This document shows positions 25,741 to 38,438 of a DNA stretch of 64,000 nt, piece by piece; within the stretch, counting starts at the first letter, position 1, and the number at the start of each line of letters is the position of its first letter. Source of the DNA: Halicephalobus mephisto (Eukaryota; Nematoda; Chromadorea; Rhabditida; Panagrolaimidae). A program made the translations under genes and the position numbers. The notes under the pieces were generated by a model. That model was not told the DNA's origin. It ran no database searches and was given only the letters and a program-made list of their open reading frames with translations. The DNA is taken from positions 186,001 to 250,000 of the forward strand of contig SWDT01000008.1 of the NCBI GenBank assembly GCA_009193035.1, read 5' to 3'.

Positions 25741-26759
25741 TTATGATAAATACTTCCCAAAAACAGTAGTAACTCCATAATCTTTGAAACAACTTTCATG
25801 AATAAAACTGTATTCACTCAGAGTGTGATAAGCACCGTTAATTTCGTAGCTGAACAAGTAATATCCGGCTTGTGATAATTTCCGCAAAAACTCCAGAGTT
25901 CTTACTGCGGTAGATGCATGAACTTCAATTAGAATTTGACACATTGGAATAGTAGTCAGTTCATCGATAATCTGAAACTCGAACCCTTCTACATCTATCT
26001 TGAGAATGTCGATTTTCTTGTCGTTGTATATCTCCATGAGAGATCGTAAATTATAGTGATCTGAAATTTTGTCCGTCGTTGGAGAGATGAAGGCCTTCAT
26101 AAAAACTCCATTAGCATTTTCTATCCTCTTGAGTGTATCGGACTTTTGATGATCTTTATCAAAGCTCCTGATGAAACAATTTTTATCAGTAAATTTAGCG
26201 AACATTTCCTCAAAACTTGGTTCATTCCTGATTCCCATAGAGTAGACTGTACATGTTTCGAAATGTTTCATCCTAATAGGGTTACAAACCCATTTTCCTC
26301 CATCACCGACAGTCCCTATTCTGACAAGATCTTTACAGAAAACTTCGGGAACAAGGATATTGTACAACACAAGCCAACCATTTTTGTCATTCATAATTGC
26401 TAAATGGTTTTTTCGAAGTTGAATTTGAGACTGATATAATTCCACTGTTGCTGGATCAACTTCTGAAGAATGAATACCCAAAGATTCCTTTAATGCTGGA
26501 ATGTAAAGATCACGAATGTTCGAATCTTGCATTAGCTTATTCTCATGATCTAAAATTATACAATATAAAAGAACTTCTAAAATTCCCTTTTAAGATAAAT
26601 AACAAAAAAATCATAATTTTCAAAATTCAAAACGAGATTCTTTTTCTGAAAAACTTACTTACCCTCTACTTTCTGATACATTTTATAAACAAACAAAAAT
26701 AAAATAATATTGAAAAACATTATCCCTATAAGAAAGGGATTTTTTCCATTAATAATCAT
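25741..26759 (-). CDS. Membrane-anchored FkbM/METTL24-type methyltransferase
   Basis: Exons 26759-26663 and 26549-25741 join in phase to 301 residues. The first exon encodes a type II anchor (a short Lys-containing N-terminus, then IGIMFFNIILFLFVY). The lumenal part carries the S-adenosylmethionine-binding features of the FkbM/METTL24-like fold: VGDGGKWVCNP near residue 125 and ILKIDVEGFEF near residue 220, followed by ILIEVH. FkbM-type enzymes commonly O-methylate sugars, and METTL24-like proteins are abundant in nematodes. With its anchor and the glycosyltransferase genes to the right, a Golgi sugar O-methyltransferase is my best guess. Start chosen because the upstream exon supplies the anchor and a clean phase. 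A structured repeat follows its 3' end. Confidence 0.78.
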
Positions 26760-27464
26760 ATCGTGATATCTACGCATTAATCCGCTTGAAAACAGTTAAA
26801 TATAGTTTTACCAAGAAGTACGATTAAGATGTCGAAAGAGGAAAATATTTGATAAGTGAATAAATAAATTAATAGTAGTTTTTAACTTTCTGTAAATGAT
26901 TACAAAAAAGATATGTAAAGATATGATAATTGCTGTAAATTCCAATTTCCCAATAAACCACCTGTTACTTCTGCTCTCGTTCTTACTTATATAGCATTTC
27001 ACAAAGAGTATTAGCCTAATTTTAAACTGGAAATAACAATATTTATAAGATAAACGATAATGTCGATAAGAGATGTTATCGGTTTTCTCGTCGTTCATAA
27101 CTCATTCTTTCAAAAGCAGATAATTCAATATCCTTCTTTCCAGTAATTTTTCTCTTCAATATAGTCTGGAATTTTGCAAAACTATGCAGAATCAAACAAA
27201 TACAAGGTTAAAATATGATGGATTCTTTCAAAAGCATATCATGTAACTAAAAAGTGATCTAAGTAAGCTAAAATTTCTTTGATAATTTAATGAAACCATT
27301 TGAAAAATATGGAACTTTTAGAAACATTGAGAGTTCTTTGATACAAAAAATTATTCAATGACGCTGACAGAAAACTTCAATTATATGATGGAAAATATTA
27401 ATTGCACCTTGATTTTCACTGAATTTTACAAATAGTTAAAATTTCATGTTTAATTTGTTAGTTC

Positions 27465-28305
27465 AGATTTAGTGAAGTAATTTTCCTAATCTTTCGAAAT
27501 CCATCTCTGGTTGCAATAGAGTTGATATCATTCCAGATTCGGAGGAAATCGTCACTTCACGGGAAACAATGAGTCCATTCCCAGAATTAACACAAAATTT
27601 CTCATCTCCCAATTTCAAACTCTAATTATCTGATTATTGCAAAGATAAGTTTTAAAAGTATTCACGGCTTTTTAAAAGCATATTATGCTGAAATCAACAA
27701 TTTAATGGTGACTCATAAAAATCATTTCCAGCTAATTTTTTAGTTTTGTTCATGTACATGACATTTCAAAAAATTCCAATTCCAGATTCTCATAATGAAA
27801 ATTCTTGTAGGATTTTTAAGTTATCTTTTATTCAATTTATATGAACTTGCCGTTTTATTTGATAGTAGAAATTATAAAAGATTGAACAGCAGAGAATGTT
27901 CCTTATTTAAAATTAGTTGCGGAATTTAAGAGTTCTCTTCCAAAATTCATTCAGGTCATTTTTAGAGAGAAATAAGAGTGGCTCTCACATATTTAATATG
28001 GTGGTATCGCATTTTACAACATTTTGCAATCAAACTATCTGAAGAACTATCAAAGGTCATTTAACATTCTGTGAACTAGAATGACTCCAAATTTTGTTTT
28101 GTGGGGTATTCAGTCCATCATCATATACAACAAGATGGTCTTCCATCACTTGCTTACATTCAATTTAGTTAAACTGATATATGCATTCCTATTTTTTAAA
28201 TATATAAGAATCATCAATAGGGAATTTTCGTCAACATTACATCAGCAAACGAGATCTCCTGACATTAACTTCTCTTCCAAAGTAAATCCCCTCCTTCGGA
28301 GCATC
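27465..28305. repeat. Segment duplicated inverted at 58440-59300
   Basis: This 840-bp stretch, which ends just upstream of the NHR-like gene at 28363, is present as an inverted copy at 58440-59300. Its first ~200 bases (27465-27660) also occur inverted at 31565-31760. The open frame in it (28081-28332) is not conserved enough to call coding. Confidence 0.8.
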
Positions 28306-28326
28306 ATCGTAAAGCAGCACAACGAC

Positions 28327-28335
28327 CTATAAAAG
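28327..28335 (+). promoter_or_regulatory. TATA-like box of NHR-like gene B
   Basis: CTATAAAAG, 28 bases before the start codon, as for the other two NHR-like genes. Confidence 0.5.
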
Positions 28336-28362
28336 TAGAGTTTGCTTCCAGGCTCCTCAGAA

Positions 28363-29152
28363 ATGAAGTGTCAGATTTGTTTTGACTTTACAAATTGCAA
28401 CAGGTACGGAGCCCAGGTCTGTGCTGCCTGTGGTATCTTCTTCAGACGACATATTCTCTATCCAAAGCTTCTTGTTTGCAAGTTTTCTAACAACTGTGAT
28501 CGTAAGGGTAATTTATTTTGTTAATGTTTAATTATCCAAAATTCTGAAAGATTCTAAATTCTTCCAAAATCAGCATAAAATATTGAAACCAAGAATTTTG
28601 AATCTCTCCAGAAGAGTTTAAAAATTAATGCTAAGATGATTTACTAATAAAATTTATTTCTAATTTTCAGATTGGAAAATCATGAAATGTTCGTCTTGTC
28701 GTCTGATCCGATGTTTTCAAATCGGAATGAAAGGAAACAGGGTTAACTATTACAAATCCAATGAGCAAAACTCCCACTCTCTTCCAGTTCAGTATTTAAT
28801 CTTTGCTCAAGTCCTAGAATCTCTAGCGCAAGTCTGTCAAAATGACCGGACAGGAACAATCAGATATCTAACAGAAGGAGATCAGACTGTTCTCAACATT
28901 GCTGCCATCAGATTCACTGAAAACCAAAAATTGAGTAGTTTGAGTAGAAAAGCCATCTACTGGGCGAGGATACTGTATACTTATGAGATTACCCAAAACG
29001 AGCTTTCATTGCTGTTCCAGTTGTTGGCATGTCATATTTCGTTCATTTTCCATCACTTCCATGAAGCCAAGGTCAACCTTAAGAAAACGGAATTGAATTC
29101 GAGATTTTATTCACTTAGAAACATGTGCTATAGATTAATTAATGAAATGTAA
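28363..29152 (+). CDS. Short nuclear-receptor-like protein, gene B
   Basis: Exons 28363-28507 and 28671-29152 join in phase to 208 residues. The DNA-binding domain is complete: CQIC, CAACGIFFRR, C-x5-C, nine residues, CSSCRLIRCFQIGMK. The rest (~140 residues) is a truncated receptor body similar to that of the A copies (YLIFAQVLESLAQVC, TVLNIAA), without the C-terminal part of a normal ligand-binding domain. The first exon has exactly the length of those in A1 and A2 (145 bases), so the three genes share one ancestor. Protein differences from A1 are extensive, so this is the older duplicate. It is followed, convergently, by the acyltransferase pseudogene. Confidence 0.8.
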
Positions 29153-29981
29153 TTATTTAAATATATAAATGGGAATATAAAGTATACTTCCTCACTTTTA
29201 ATGAAAATTGTAGAATTCATCTAAACGAGCCGAAAAGATACAAGTTTCCAGAAGACCGAAAGCTATTTATTTCTCCGGTACCGATATGGAAAAGTAAATA
29301 ATTATGACATGTAATCTTTTTGATACTTTAAGATAATATTTTAATTGTTCGCTTTTCCTTTAAACAAATGCAAGACTCATGTGATATGCTTTACTTTTTC
29401 GGAATCTAAGACTGAAAAATCTCATTTTTTCAGTTTTGGATGTTTTAAATTCTAGCACTGTCATCTAAAGTATGCTGTGCATAATAATTCTATCAACGTC
29501 TTCAGGATATTTCCAAATTCAATAACAACATAAAATGAACATCCAGAAGTGGAAACTCTGAAAATTCGTACCAAGGTGATTTTGCAATACCTGTTTTTAA
29601 ACGTTTACAATAATTCCATTTACGAAAAATCAAACCATTGCTATTTGCAGATTCTGTAAACTTTCCGATGATGTCAACTGATTTTGTTCCTTTTTAACCT
29701 CTGAAACTGTTAAAGCTAAAGTTCCATCCATTATCTGATTTCATTTTCAGTTATAAATGATGTCACGTCAACTTGATTCGAAAACCGGATTGCTTCTGGT
29801 TTGTTTAATTTTCTAACAATGCATTATTCTTTATGGAGTTGTGGTAATTTAATTTGTACTTTAGCTTGATTATCAATTTACATCAAGATCCAAAAATTTG
29901 TAAATACTTGGCCAAGGTGATAACTGGCCAATGGACAAGATAAACAGAATAAGAAATGTCCCCAAAGTACACAATATTTTG

Positions 29982-30995
29982 CTAAGGTAATTGGGTTGAT
30001 GATCCCATCCAATAAACAGCAATTCCAGTCAATATTGTTGCAATTATTCTTATTAGACTAGTATAGTAGAAGGTTGCAGACAGTGTCGGCATGAATGTAA
30101 TAGAAAAAAGAGAGAAAATAATTAGTATTCTTATGAACTGAAGTTTAGGAGAACATTCATAGTAGTGCATCGCTTTCGATTCATTTTCTTTCTCATCTTC
30201 CATCATTTTATCTTGTCTTCTGAAATATTTTGAACTTTTTTCTTCCATTTTTAAAGATAGTTTCCAACCAGAAACTGCCAGATTCGAGAGAACACACATC
30301 CAAATGAAACCGTTTCAAATTCTTTCATCATTATTTGAAAAATTAATGAAGTAGATCCCATAATGATTGTTGCAAATAAAGGACGTTCAGACCAATAAAT
30401 TCCATATATCAGAAAGGAAGCGAGTAAATAATACTGAAATTCGACAGAAAGAGACCAAATATGAAGGAAAAGTTTATAACCACTGACAAAATTGAAATGT
30501 CTGTTTTTTTCATATTTATTGTAGGTTTATCAAAAAGACTAGCCCACAAAGAATCTGTCCTGGGGAAATCAAAATCCGAAGCAATGAGATAGAATCCACG
30601 GATAAATAGTGTTTCTAAGATAACTATGAAGTAAGTAGGCAAGAGTCTTTTCATTTTTCGTTCATAGAACTGTAAGATCGACTTTGTTGTCAATGACATT
30701 TTGGAGCCAAAGTCATCAAGTAACCTAAGATAACAAAGAACCTGAAATTATTGTGATTGCTTAAGTGATTTATGAACAGAAAAACTGACATGTCAACTCC
30801 TAAGAATCCTTGGTGGACGAGCTCTGATCTCAAATGAAACCCCAAAACGGCAGCAATCGCAATTCCACAAAGATACTGAATATTCGGTCGTTTCTTTGTC
30901 GCATTCTTTGGTTGCTGCTTTAGATGATCCTCCTGTGATATTGATTTGTAATCGAAGTCAAAGGTAGAGAAATGGAACATTGTGTTAAACATCAT
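29982..30995 (-). pseudogene. Decayed OAC-type acyltransferase
   Basis: Minus-strand remnants keep the order of an acyltransferase-3 (OAC) gene: RPNIQYLCGIAI, FHLR, GFLGVDM, an intact 48-base intron (30789-30742), FFVILGYLMT, FYERKMKRLLP, GYKLFLHIWSLSVEFQYY and FSRIWQFLVGN. The frame is lost three times, near 30703, in a run of seven A near 30511, and near 30250. A stop follows TQLP at the point where living copies continue into the rest of the membrane domain. The SGNH half is missing. Living relatives are at 50.3 and 60.6 kb. Sequencing error could explain one break but not all three plus the truncation. Confidence 0.8.
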
Positions 30996-30999
30996 AATC

Positions 31000-33900
31000 T
31001 AAATACTGCATTTACCCTAATTTCCAGATTATAAGTTCGGACTTATACACGAGATTGGCTTATAAACAGAAAAATAGCGTGTATTTTGTAATTCTGTGCA
31101 GATCACCAAATCACTGTGTTGTCAAACTATTTTCTTTTAATTTCTGTTTGTAAACAACTTTAATTCTCCTTGAATAATCGCAATTTTCGAATGTTCGTTG
31201 ATCGAAGCTTTAGTTGCTTCTATCAGATGAGATCTAGCAGACTCGAATATCAGGAAACCTTTCGGGATTCAGCAATGAATTTGGCTTCTTTATCCAATAT
31301 TCATTTATCCATTGGTCCATCATTAACTCGGTGATCGGGCTGTTTTCGTTAAACTTGCGTCAGTTACAAGGCGCAACACTGTTGATAAAAATGCTTATTT
31401 TTTAAATAAAACACAATCAAAAATAAATTGGGAATTAAAAATGATTGCTAAACCTATCAGACTTCTCAAGTTCATATAAAAAGTCTCAGAAAATTTTCCT
31501 ACGATGACTAGGGGGTTTTATGATTGACCCGGGCTTATAATCCGGAAATTAGAGTAATTATAGAAAAATTTTAGCAATCAGATAATTAAGATTTAAAATT
31601 GGGGAAATGAGGAAAAAATTTCATGTTAATTCTGGGAATGGACTCATTGTTTCCCGTAAAAGTGACGATTTCCTCCGAATCTGGAATGATATCAACTCTA
31701 TTGCAACTAGAGATGAATTTCGAAAGATTAGAAAAATCATTTCATCAGAGTTGAACTGATTGATGAATTCAATATAGAATCTTGACCGTAAAATTTCACA
31801 AAAATATTATATTTATTCTTTTAATGAAAATCAAGATTTTGTTCCATTTTTAAAATTTATAATATTGTTTTATCGCAATTATTTCATTTTTGCCCTAAAA
31901 TAAAATTATCTTTCAAGGAATTAAAATGAAAATAATTGTAAGTTCTCAGCTCCGATCTTTCATTATCTATTTTTTACTCATTACTTGAATCTTTCTGATC
32001 CCGCGAAAATGAAAACCTGTGGATTGAAAGAATTTGGTTCTACCAATTGTTTCGCATGAGAATGACGCTTAATCCGTGAGAGTCTGATGTTAATCAAATG
32101 GAAACTGCAGATGAGGGAACTGCAACTTTCCAAAATTAAATATTATGAGCTTTTGAAAAATTGCTTTATACTATGAAGCAAAACAACGGTATTCTTCACT
32201 TTGCATTAGGCACTGAAGACTGATTATTGAACATTCAAGGTCACAAACTTAATGGAAGTAGAATGAGGATGAATATTCTAACCTTTCCCTCGATTTTGTC
32301 AATTTTTCTGAAATCTATCACTTCCTTTACTGCAACTAACTCAATCAAATTTCTGACTTTGGTGCTTTTAAAAATTTGGAAAAAGACCTAATTCTGCCCT
32401 TAAAATTCGAGCTTATCCTCACGGGCAATCTCCGTCTACATTTACTTTGAGAAGTGCACGTATGAAATCACAAATTAATTTGGTTTTTTTCCCTCTTCCA
32501 TTGAGATCAATATAGATCACTGAGACTTGATTTCTTCTGAAGGAAATTAGACAGTTGTGAAACATTATTCTAGAGTGTCATTCAGACTATTTTGAAAAAA
32601 AAAGCTAGATATTTCCTGTTGATAACATATTTCAAATTTCAATAGATCAATAGATCAATAAGACAGAATATGAAAATTTACTCCTGAAGATTACAGCAAC
32701 AGTGTACTTTATGAAGAAAGCAGTTGTTAATTTCCACATAGTAAGCAATGTTTAATTAATTATTTAATATAAAGAGATGTATACTTATATTAGAACTTCT
32801 TTACAAGTGTGAAGATTCTTGCTGTACATGCAATTTTTAATCGTGCTCTATTTCTTCCATGATGATTAAAAACAAAATGGAAGACTAGATCTTCATTTTA
32901 TTAATGTCTGATTTAGATAGATTTAACGTCAACTTATCTTTTTGACCATTAGCCGGGTTTTTTGAACATTGACTGATTAGACCTTCGTATCTACAACTAC
33001 ACAGGAATTTGTGATTGGAGAAACTCGATCTATGGAAACAAATTTCTATAGAGAAAAAAGCTTAATATTTGATCTAATGACAAATGTAAGTAATTACTGT
33101 TGTATGAAATGTTTGTGGTAATTGTTAACTTTACCAAAGAATATAGCATAATTGTGGCAATTTTCACGCATATTTAGTATTCATAACAAAAGCATCACGT
33201 GTAAGTTCTGTGCACATAATCGGGGTGTGTATCAATGGATAGATGCGGAGTTTATTGGATATACCTCAAACTCAAACTCGAGTAATTAAACTAAACCATA
33301 AATAAGACAATACAATTAATATTAAAAAAACATTATAATATATTAGTACAGCTTCAGAAAATATATGAATTGGGTCTCTCTCTTCCTCAATAGACACGAT
33401 GATTCGGAATCGTAAGATAGCTATTAAATGATATAGGAAAGATAAATAATATTGACGTAATAACGGCAATCGAAAGTTGTGATGAGGCATCATTACGATT
33501 CCTCTATTGGTCAGCATCGATGCTTATGTCATCAAGTTCCAATTTATGTGATTATTTCCTAAAAACTGGTTGAATAACTGTAGAACGTGTAAAAATATGT
33601 TTTTAATAATTTATTTAATTCAATAAAGTTTAAATGGAAAAAAAGTGATATATGGTTCGACGAGTAGACAATTGAATATATTTGTTTCCTTAACGCTCGA
33701 TGCATTAATCATATGATCTTATTCCCGAAAGGTGGATAGTAAAGAATATCAGTATCTAAGATGGAATGACATTCTGGAACTCCATGATCAGGCGAAGATT
33801 GCAGGATCCCACTGTGATGGGGATATCAACACATGCTCTATTCATAAATCGATTATTAGACAAAGTCGAAGAGAGGTCCTCGCTCAAACAACCTGAATTT

Positions 33901-36720
33901 AGACCGTTCATGCTACAATTAGAGTAGAATACTGACTCTTCTGCACTTTGGTTGTACTTCTCAAATATCAGTTGATTGGACGGAATTCTATAATTCGCTT
34001 AAGGTCATTAGCGGTTTAATCCCGTCCTTTATACCTACAAATACTTGTTGTAAATTTTAAAAAATATTCAGAATACATATCGAATAAATTCTAGAATAAG
34101 CTTTGATATATTTGAAATGACCAATTTGATTAGTTATTTTTTCAGTAAGTTTCTGTGATATTAATTTAAAAAAATCAATGATGGAATTATGCGAAACTTT
34201 CTACATCACTGTTACGATACCAAGGCTCCATTTTTCGTTACCTCTTTTGTCTCTTTATCGGATCTCCGAAGTTAGAAAATCCACGAAGCAAAATATTCAG
34301 AGCAATTTTTATTTTCCTTTTAAAAATGGGTCGTTTTTTTCTGAAAATGACCATGTCTCTTGAATCTGGAAAGAGATCATTCATTTTCGATAATCAAGAG
34401 GACCAAAAGAAAAAAGTTATAGACCAAGCCAAATTATTCAACTTTAGTACCAACAGAAAAGAAATTTATTACTTCTAACACTATTTGAGGGAGTTGAAAA
34501 TGCATTTGATTCCTTTAACATTTGTTAGACTTCGTATATATTCCTTTATTTATTAAATATTTTAAAAAAACATTCAGATGCAATGAAAAGCAAGATGGAA
34601 AAAAGTAACTTCATTTTCCGTACAAGAACCAAAGTTTTATAATCTGATTTGTTCCTTTCACAGCATTGTCAAATTCCTTATTAGAGTATTACTTTGTTTC
34701 CAACTATTATTTTCAAATAGATATTTGTAGTATTATAAGTTGACGACTTTTCGTATCAAAAACAAACTCATTTCCAAGATGAAATCTAAAGACATCACAT
34801 TTCAAGATTTAATTTTTAATCTTTTATTTCATCTATCCTATATACCCATAAATAGTTAATTATAAATATATTGTAATTTTCTCAGATATTGGAATAAATG
34901 GAGGTAGAGAACCATAATATTGAAAGTAATATAATTAAAGCAAATGAAATTTGTTTTTGTCACTGAAGAAAGTTTACGGATAGATTGGTAGTTCTTTATT
35001 AGGAAAGTGAGAATATAATCTTTTTGTATATTGAGAAAGACAACCGAGGATCACACTCATGTCCTACAGTGCACTATGTCCCTGATTTTCAGACTATCTC
35101 TTCAGGTGCTCATTTTCAGCATAATCTCTGCTCCAACATGACCAACAGTGGCTTTTGTCAAAATCAATGCACAGCTTGAATAATTTGTTTAATCTTTAGT
35201 TTTGTCTTCAGTGCTTTTTCCCCTGATTACTGAATATGTAAAATAATATCACGTACGAATTTATTTTTTCAGTAATTTCAATCAATAGTTTTAATCAAAT
35301 TCAGAGATTTTTAAAATGATTACGAAAATTTTCAATCCTGTCAAATGGTCTCGGTGGAAGTAAGATGGAAGAGGGAAAAAAGATCAAACTTATTTGTGAT
35401 TTCATACGCGCACTTCTCAAAGTAAATGTAGACGGAGATTGCCCGTGAGGATAAGGTCGAAATTCAAAGGCAGAATTAGGTCTTTTTCCAAATTTTTAAA
35501 AGCACCAAAGGCAGAAATTTGATTGAGTTAGTTGCAGTAGAGGAAGTGATAGATTTCAGAAAAATTGGCAAAATCGAGAGAAAGTTTAGAATATTCATCC
35601 TCATTCTACTTCCATTAAGTTTGTGACCTTGAATGTTCAATAATCAGTCTTCAGTGCCTAATCCAAAGTGAAGAATGTCATTCATTCACGGTTTCAAACA
35701 AGTCTTTTTATTGAAATCTTATAACATTTAAGTTTCTCTTGAAAACTTTCAGTTCCCTCATTTGAAAGTTTTTTTTTACTTCACATCAGACGCCACCAGA
35801 TGAAGCGTCATTTTCATACAAAACAATGCGTAGATTCAAAGAATTAAATTCTCTCCATCAGCTTCCAATTCACAAGCTTTTATTCTTGTGGAATCAGAAG
35901 GATTCAAAACAATTTAATGAAAATTATAAAATGCAAAAAATATTATTGGCTTTTGGAATTACTGGTCAATTTACTCATGGTTCAAATACTGGTTTTAACT
36001 TAAAAGGCACTTTAATAAGAAACTGCTAGATTATGTCTAAATATAATTAATTATGTATATTTAAGGGAAATTGTGAAATTTTTCCCTACTCTGCTAGAAA
36101 TCACCGTTCTGATACTCACTGCTCCAAGAAAATGCGTAAGAGTAGACTGAATTTTCGACAGTGTCAATGTTTACGAAATATCAAATTACACGTCAACTTC
36201 AAATTACCATGAAAATTATTACCATGACTCGTCAAGAACTTTGCAATAGAAATTAGTTCGCATCTTAATTCATTGATGATAGTACCAAAGTGGAACTTAT
36301 ATGTTCGTGAGTCTTGAAATTTCAAGAAATTATGGAATAACAACGGAAATATGCTATCCCATTTTAAATCGTTTTATTGAATATACACTTAGTCTGTTGT
36401 CGCCACATTTTCACAGTTCTTATTTCTTATTTCGATACACCCGACATTTTAAATTCAAGTATTTGATTATGATAATTAAATATTTTTCCAAGAGGGAGAG
36501 ACAGAAAATCTTCTAATAATGTTTTTATCAAACAAAATGCATAAATCAAGAGTTATAGATCATCTCCTTTGCTACTATTTTCGTAATCAAGCAGTTTAAA
36601 TAGGATGAAGAAATTGCTTCAGTTTTTTATCTATATTTATATATAATGCTTCTGAAATCAAAAGTTTTTTATTATGTACATATCGGACAAACATAACATA
36701 TTTTCCAAATTAAATGTTGA
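31000..36720. other. Gene-poor, duplicated and repeat-rich stretch
   Basis: I find no supported gene. It holds an inverted copy of 27465-27660 at 31565-31760, a direct copy of 24.3-24.8 kb at 32045-32520, element 1 copy B at 33760-34039, a family 3 piece at 35040-35160 and the start of the right arm of the large inverted duplication at 35155. Small frames near 33.3-33.5, 34.2-34.4, 35.8-36.0 and 36.3-36.5 kb have no domain and weak composition. Confidence 0.55.
33760..34039 (+). repeat. Structured dispersed element 1, copy B (diverged)
   Basis: Diverged member. The 3' blocks TCAGTTGATTGGACGGAA, TTAGCGGTTTAATCCCGTCC and TTTATACCTACA are clear, and GGACGG pairs with CCGTCC. It is not next to any recognised gene. 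Confidence 0.65.
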
Positions 36721-36893
36721 TTATTCTACAGAATTCAAAAAAATGGATTGCCCTACTTTAAAAATTAGATTGAAACTCGTCCCATATAGAAGTAACTGAT
36801 TCCACGTACCTTACCATTCTCTAAGATCCGTAATCACCTTCGAGGGAAGGTAGAATGCACGACCGATTGTTGAATACCATCTGAGATCCAAGG

Positions 36894-36902
36894 CTATAAA
36901 AG
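36894..36902 (+). promoter_or_regulatory. TATA-like box of NHR-like gene A2
   Basis: CTATAAAAG, 32 bases before the start codon, within the duplicated promoter shared with A1. Confidence 0.5.
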
Positions 36903-36933
36903 TGATTTTCAGATATTTTTTCAACAATCTGAA

Positions 36934-37710
36934 ATGAATTGTCAAGTCTGCTCCCAGTTCACGAATTGCAGGAGGTACGGTGCCCTAGTGTGCCCTGCCT
37001 GTGGAGGGTTCTTTAGAAGACAGATTCTGAATCCAAAACCTCTCTATTGTAATTATGTAAACAATTGTGAAGTCGATAGTAGGTTTTTAACATAGTTATA
37101 ATTTTAAAATACTTATGTAAAATCAGTTTCGTGGATTTCCACATTCATCAAAATATCCTGATTATTCATTTCTTTGACAGTAATTTACAATTCACTTGTT
37201 GTTCCAGAATATGGGATTCTCAGTTGCAAGTCTTGCCGCTTGCGACGATGCTTCAAGATCGGGATGAAACCAGACACTATCCTAACTCATAATTCCGTCC
37301 TCCTCAATTCCGTCTACATTCCAGTCGAATTTCTTATCTATGCCCAGGTCCTAGAATCTCTAATTCAGGTCTGCAAAGAGGACTCCCTCGGAACTCTCCA
37401 GTATCTGACTGAGAACAATCATACTGTACTCAACGTTGCTGCAGTCAAGTTCACTCAAAGCTACCGATTGAACAATCTGGACAAGAAGACGAGGTCATGG
37501 GCGAGGATATTACATGCTCATAACATCATTCAAGAGGAACTTCCAGTAATATTTCAATTGCTGAGTTGTAATTTCGCAAAAATGTTTTATAATTTTCGTG
37601 GTATTTCTGTAAAAATTAATTTGGATGATGCGGTTCAGAAAAGTTCCAGGTTCCATGAATTGGGAAACATGTGTCAAAGGTTGCTTAACGAAATCCACAC
37701 TAAGGAATAA
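36934..37710 (+). CDS. Short nuclear-receptor-like protein, copy A2
   Basis: Exons 36934-37078 and 37208-37710, 215 residues, same exon structure as A1 on the other strand. The DNA-binding domain is intact, with canonical zinc spacing when the acceptor GTTGTTCCAG at 37198-37207 is used. Only about five residues differ from A1 (for example Val for Ala in CEAD, Ala for Gly before RILHAHN, Gly for Asp in the FR.IS piece), so the duplication is recent or the copies are kept alike by gene conversion. Both copies remain open. The truncated receptor body and its unknown targets are as described for A1. Confidence 0.8.
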
Positions 37711-37814
37711 ATATATAATTAATATAAGAATATTGAATAAATATGGATTATGATAATAAAAAAGAATTCCTTCATCTTAGTCAAAGTTAAGTGACCAATG
37801 AACAAAATATTTTT

Positions 37815-38110
37815 TATCTTTTAAAATCAGTGTTATAGTCCATCCAGCGATGAAGGCCATATTTTTTTCATTAAAACAAGGAAATTTTCATTTTTAACGT
37901 TTTCTGATAGAAATTTTAGATAAAAAATTCCAAGTTTTTCAAGAGTTTGTTTGAGGAACCTTTTGAATTCAAAAGATGAGTAATGTCAAAGATTAACTAA
38001 TTATCAATTTTGATTTCTGGAAATGTTTTTAAAAGGCAAATAAGATTGTTCCACTTTGATCCCAATGCAAGGACTACCAGCTTTCCTGCTCTTACTGTTT
38101 CTTTTGACTT
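37815..38110 (+). repeat. Dispersed repeat shared with 63530-63900
   Basis: AACGTTTTCTGATAG, TTTTTCAAG.GTTT and GATTAACTAATTATC.ATTTTGAT occur in the same order in both places, each time in the 3' flank of a gene. Confidence 0.55.
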
Positions 38111-38438
38111 TTAAGTGCAATGTTTAATTTCCCAAGCATTTTTACTGATTATTCACATTTTTTGTACCTACTAAGTACTTCAAAAATTAAAAAATGTTTA
38201 AAAAGTATTCACAATTACGAGACTATGATTTGCGTCAAAATTAAAGATGATCAGTTGGGTTTATTGTTTTAATTATTCGTGTTGATTTCTGAAATAACAT
38301 ACAAGATAAAACATTCATTAGAAATAATATTTTAATTCCGAAATTTGTTTCAGAAATTAGAAGAGTGATCGAAAAATCATTTTTACTTTGATACGTTTGT
38401 AGTATAAGAGAGATAGTATTGGGGTTATGTTATTCGTT

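Larger units (their letters stand above)
35155..37800. repeat. Right arm of large inverted duplication
   Basis: Inverted partner of 22305-24985, including the NHR-like gene A2. The best-conserved parts are 36722-37800 and 35155-35700. Breakpoints near 36722 and 37800 are sharp against the other arm. Confidence 0.8.

Noticed and set aside
26808..27098. Minus-strand open frame of 96 codons upstream of the methyltransferase
   Set aside because: Hydrophobic, AT-driven composition, no splice link or family; the methyltransferase already has its own anchor exon.
28081..28332. Open frame of 83 codons, with a 67-codon counterpart at 58462-58665
   Set aside because: It lies in a duplicated non-coding segment. 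The two copies differ by several amino-acid changes and a different end, with no excess of silent changes visible, so conservation reflects duplication only.
31000..36720. Further acyltransferase or receptor gene remnants
   Set aside because: Translated reading of this stretch gave only short frames without the conserved motifs of either family.
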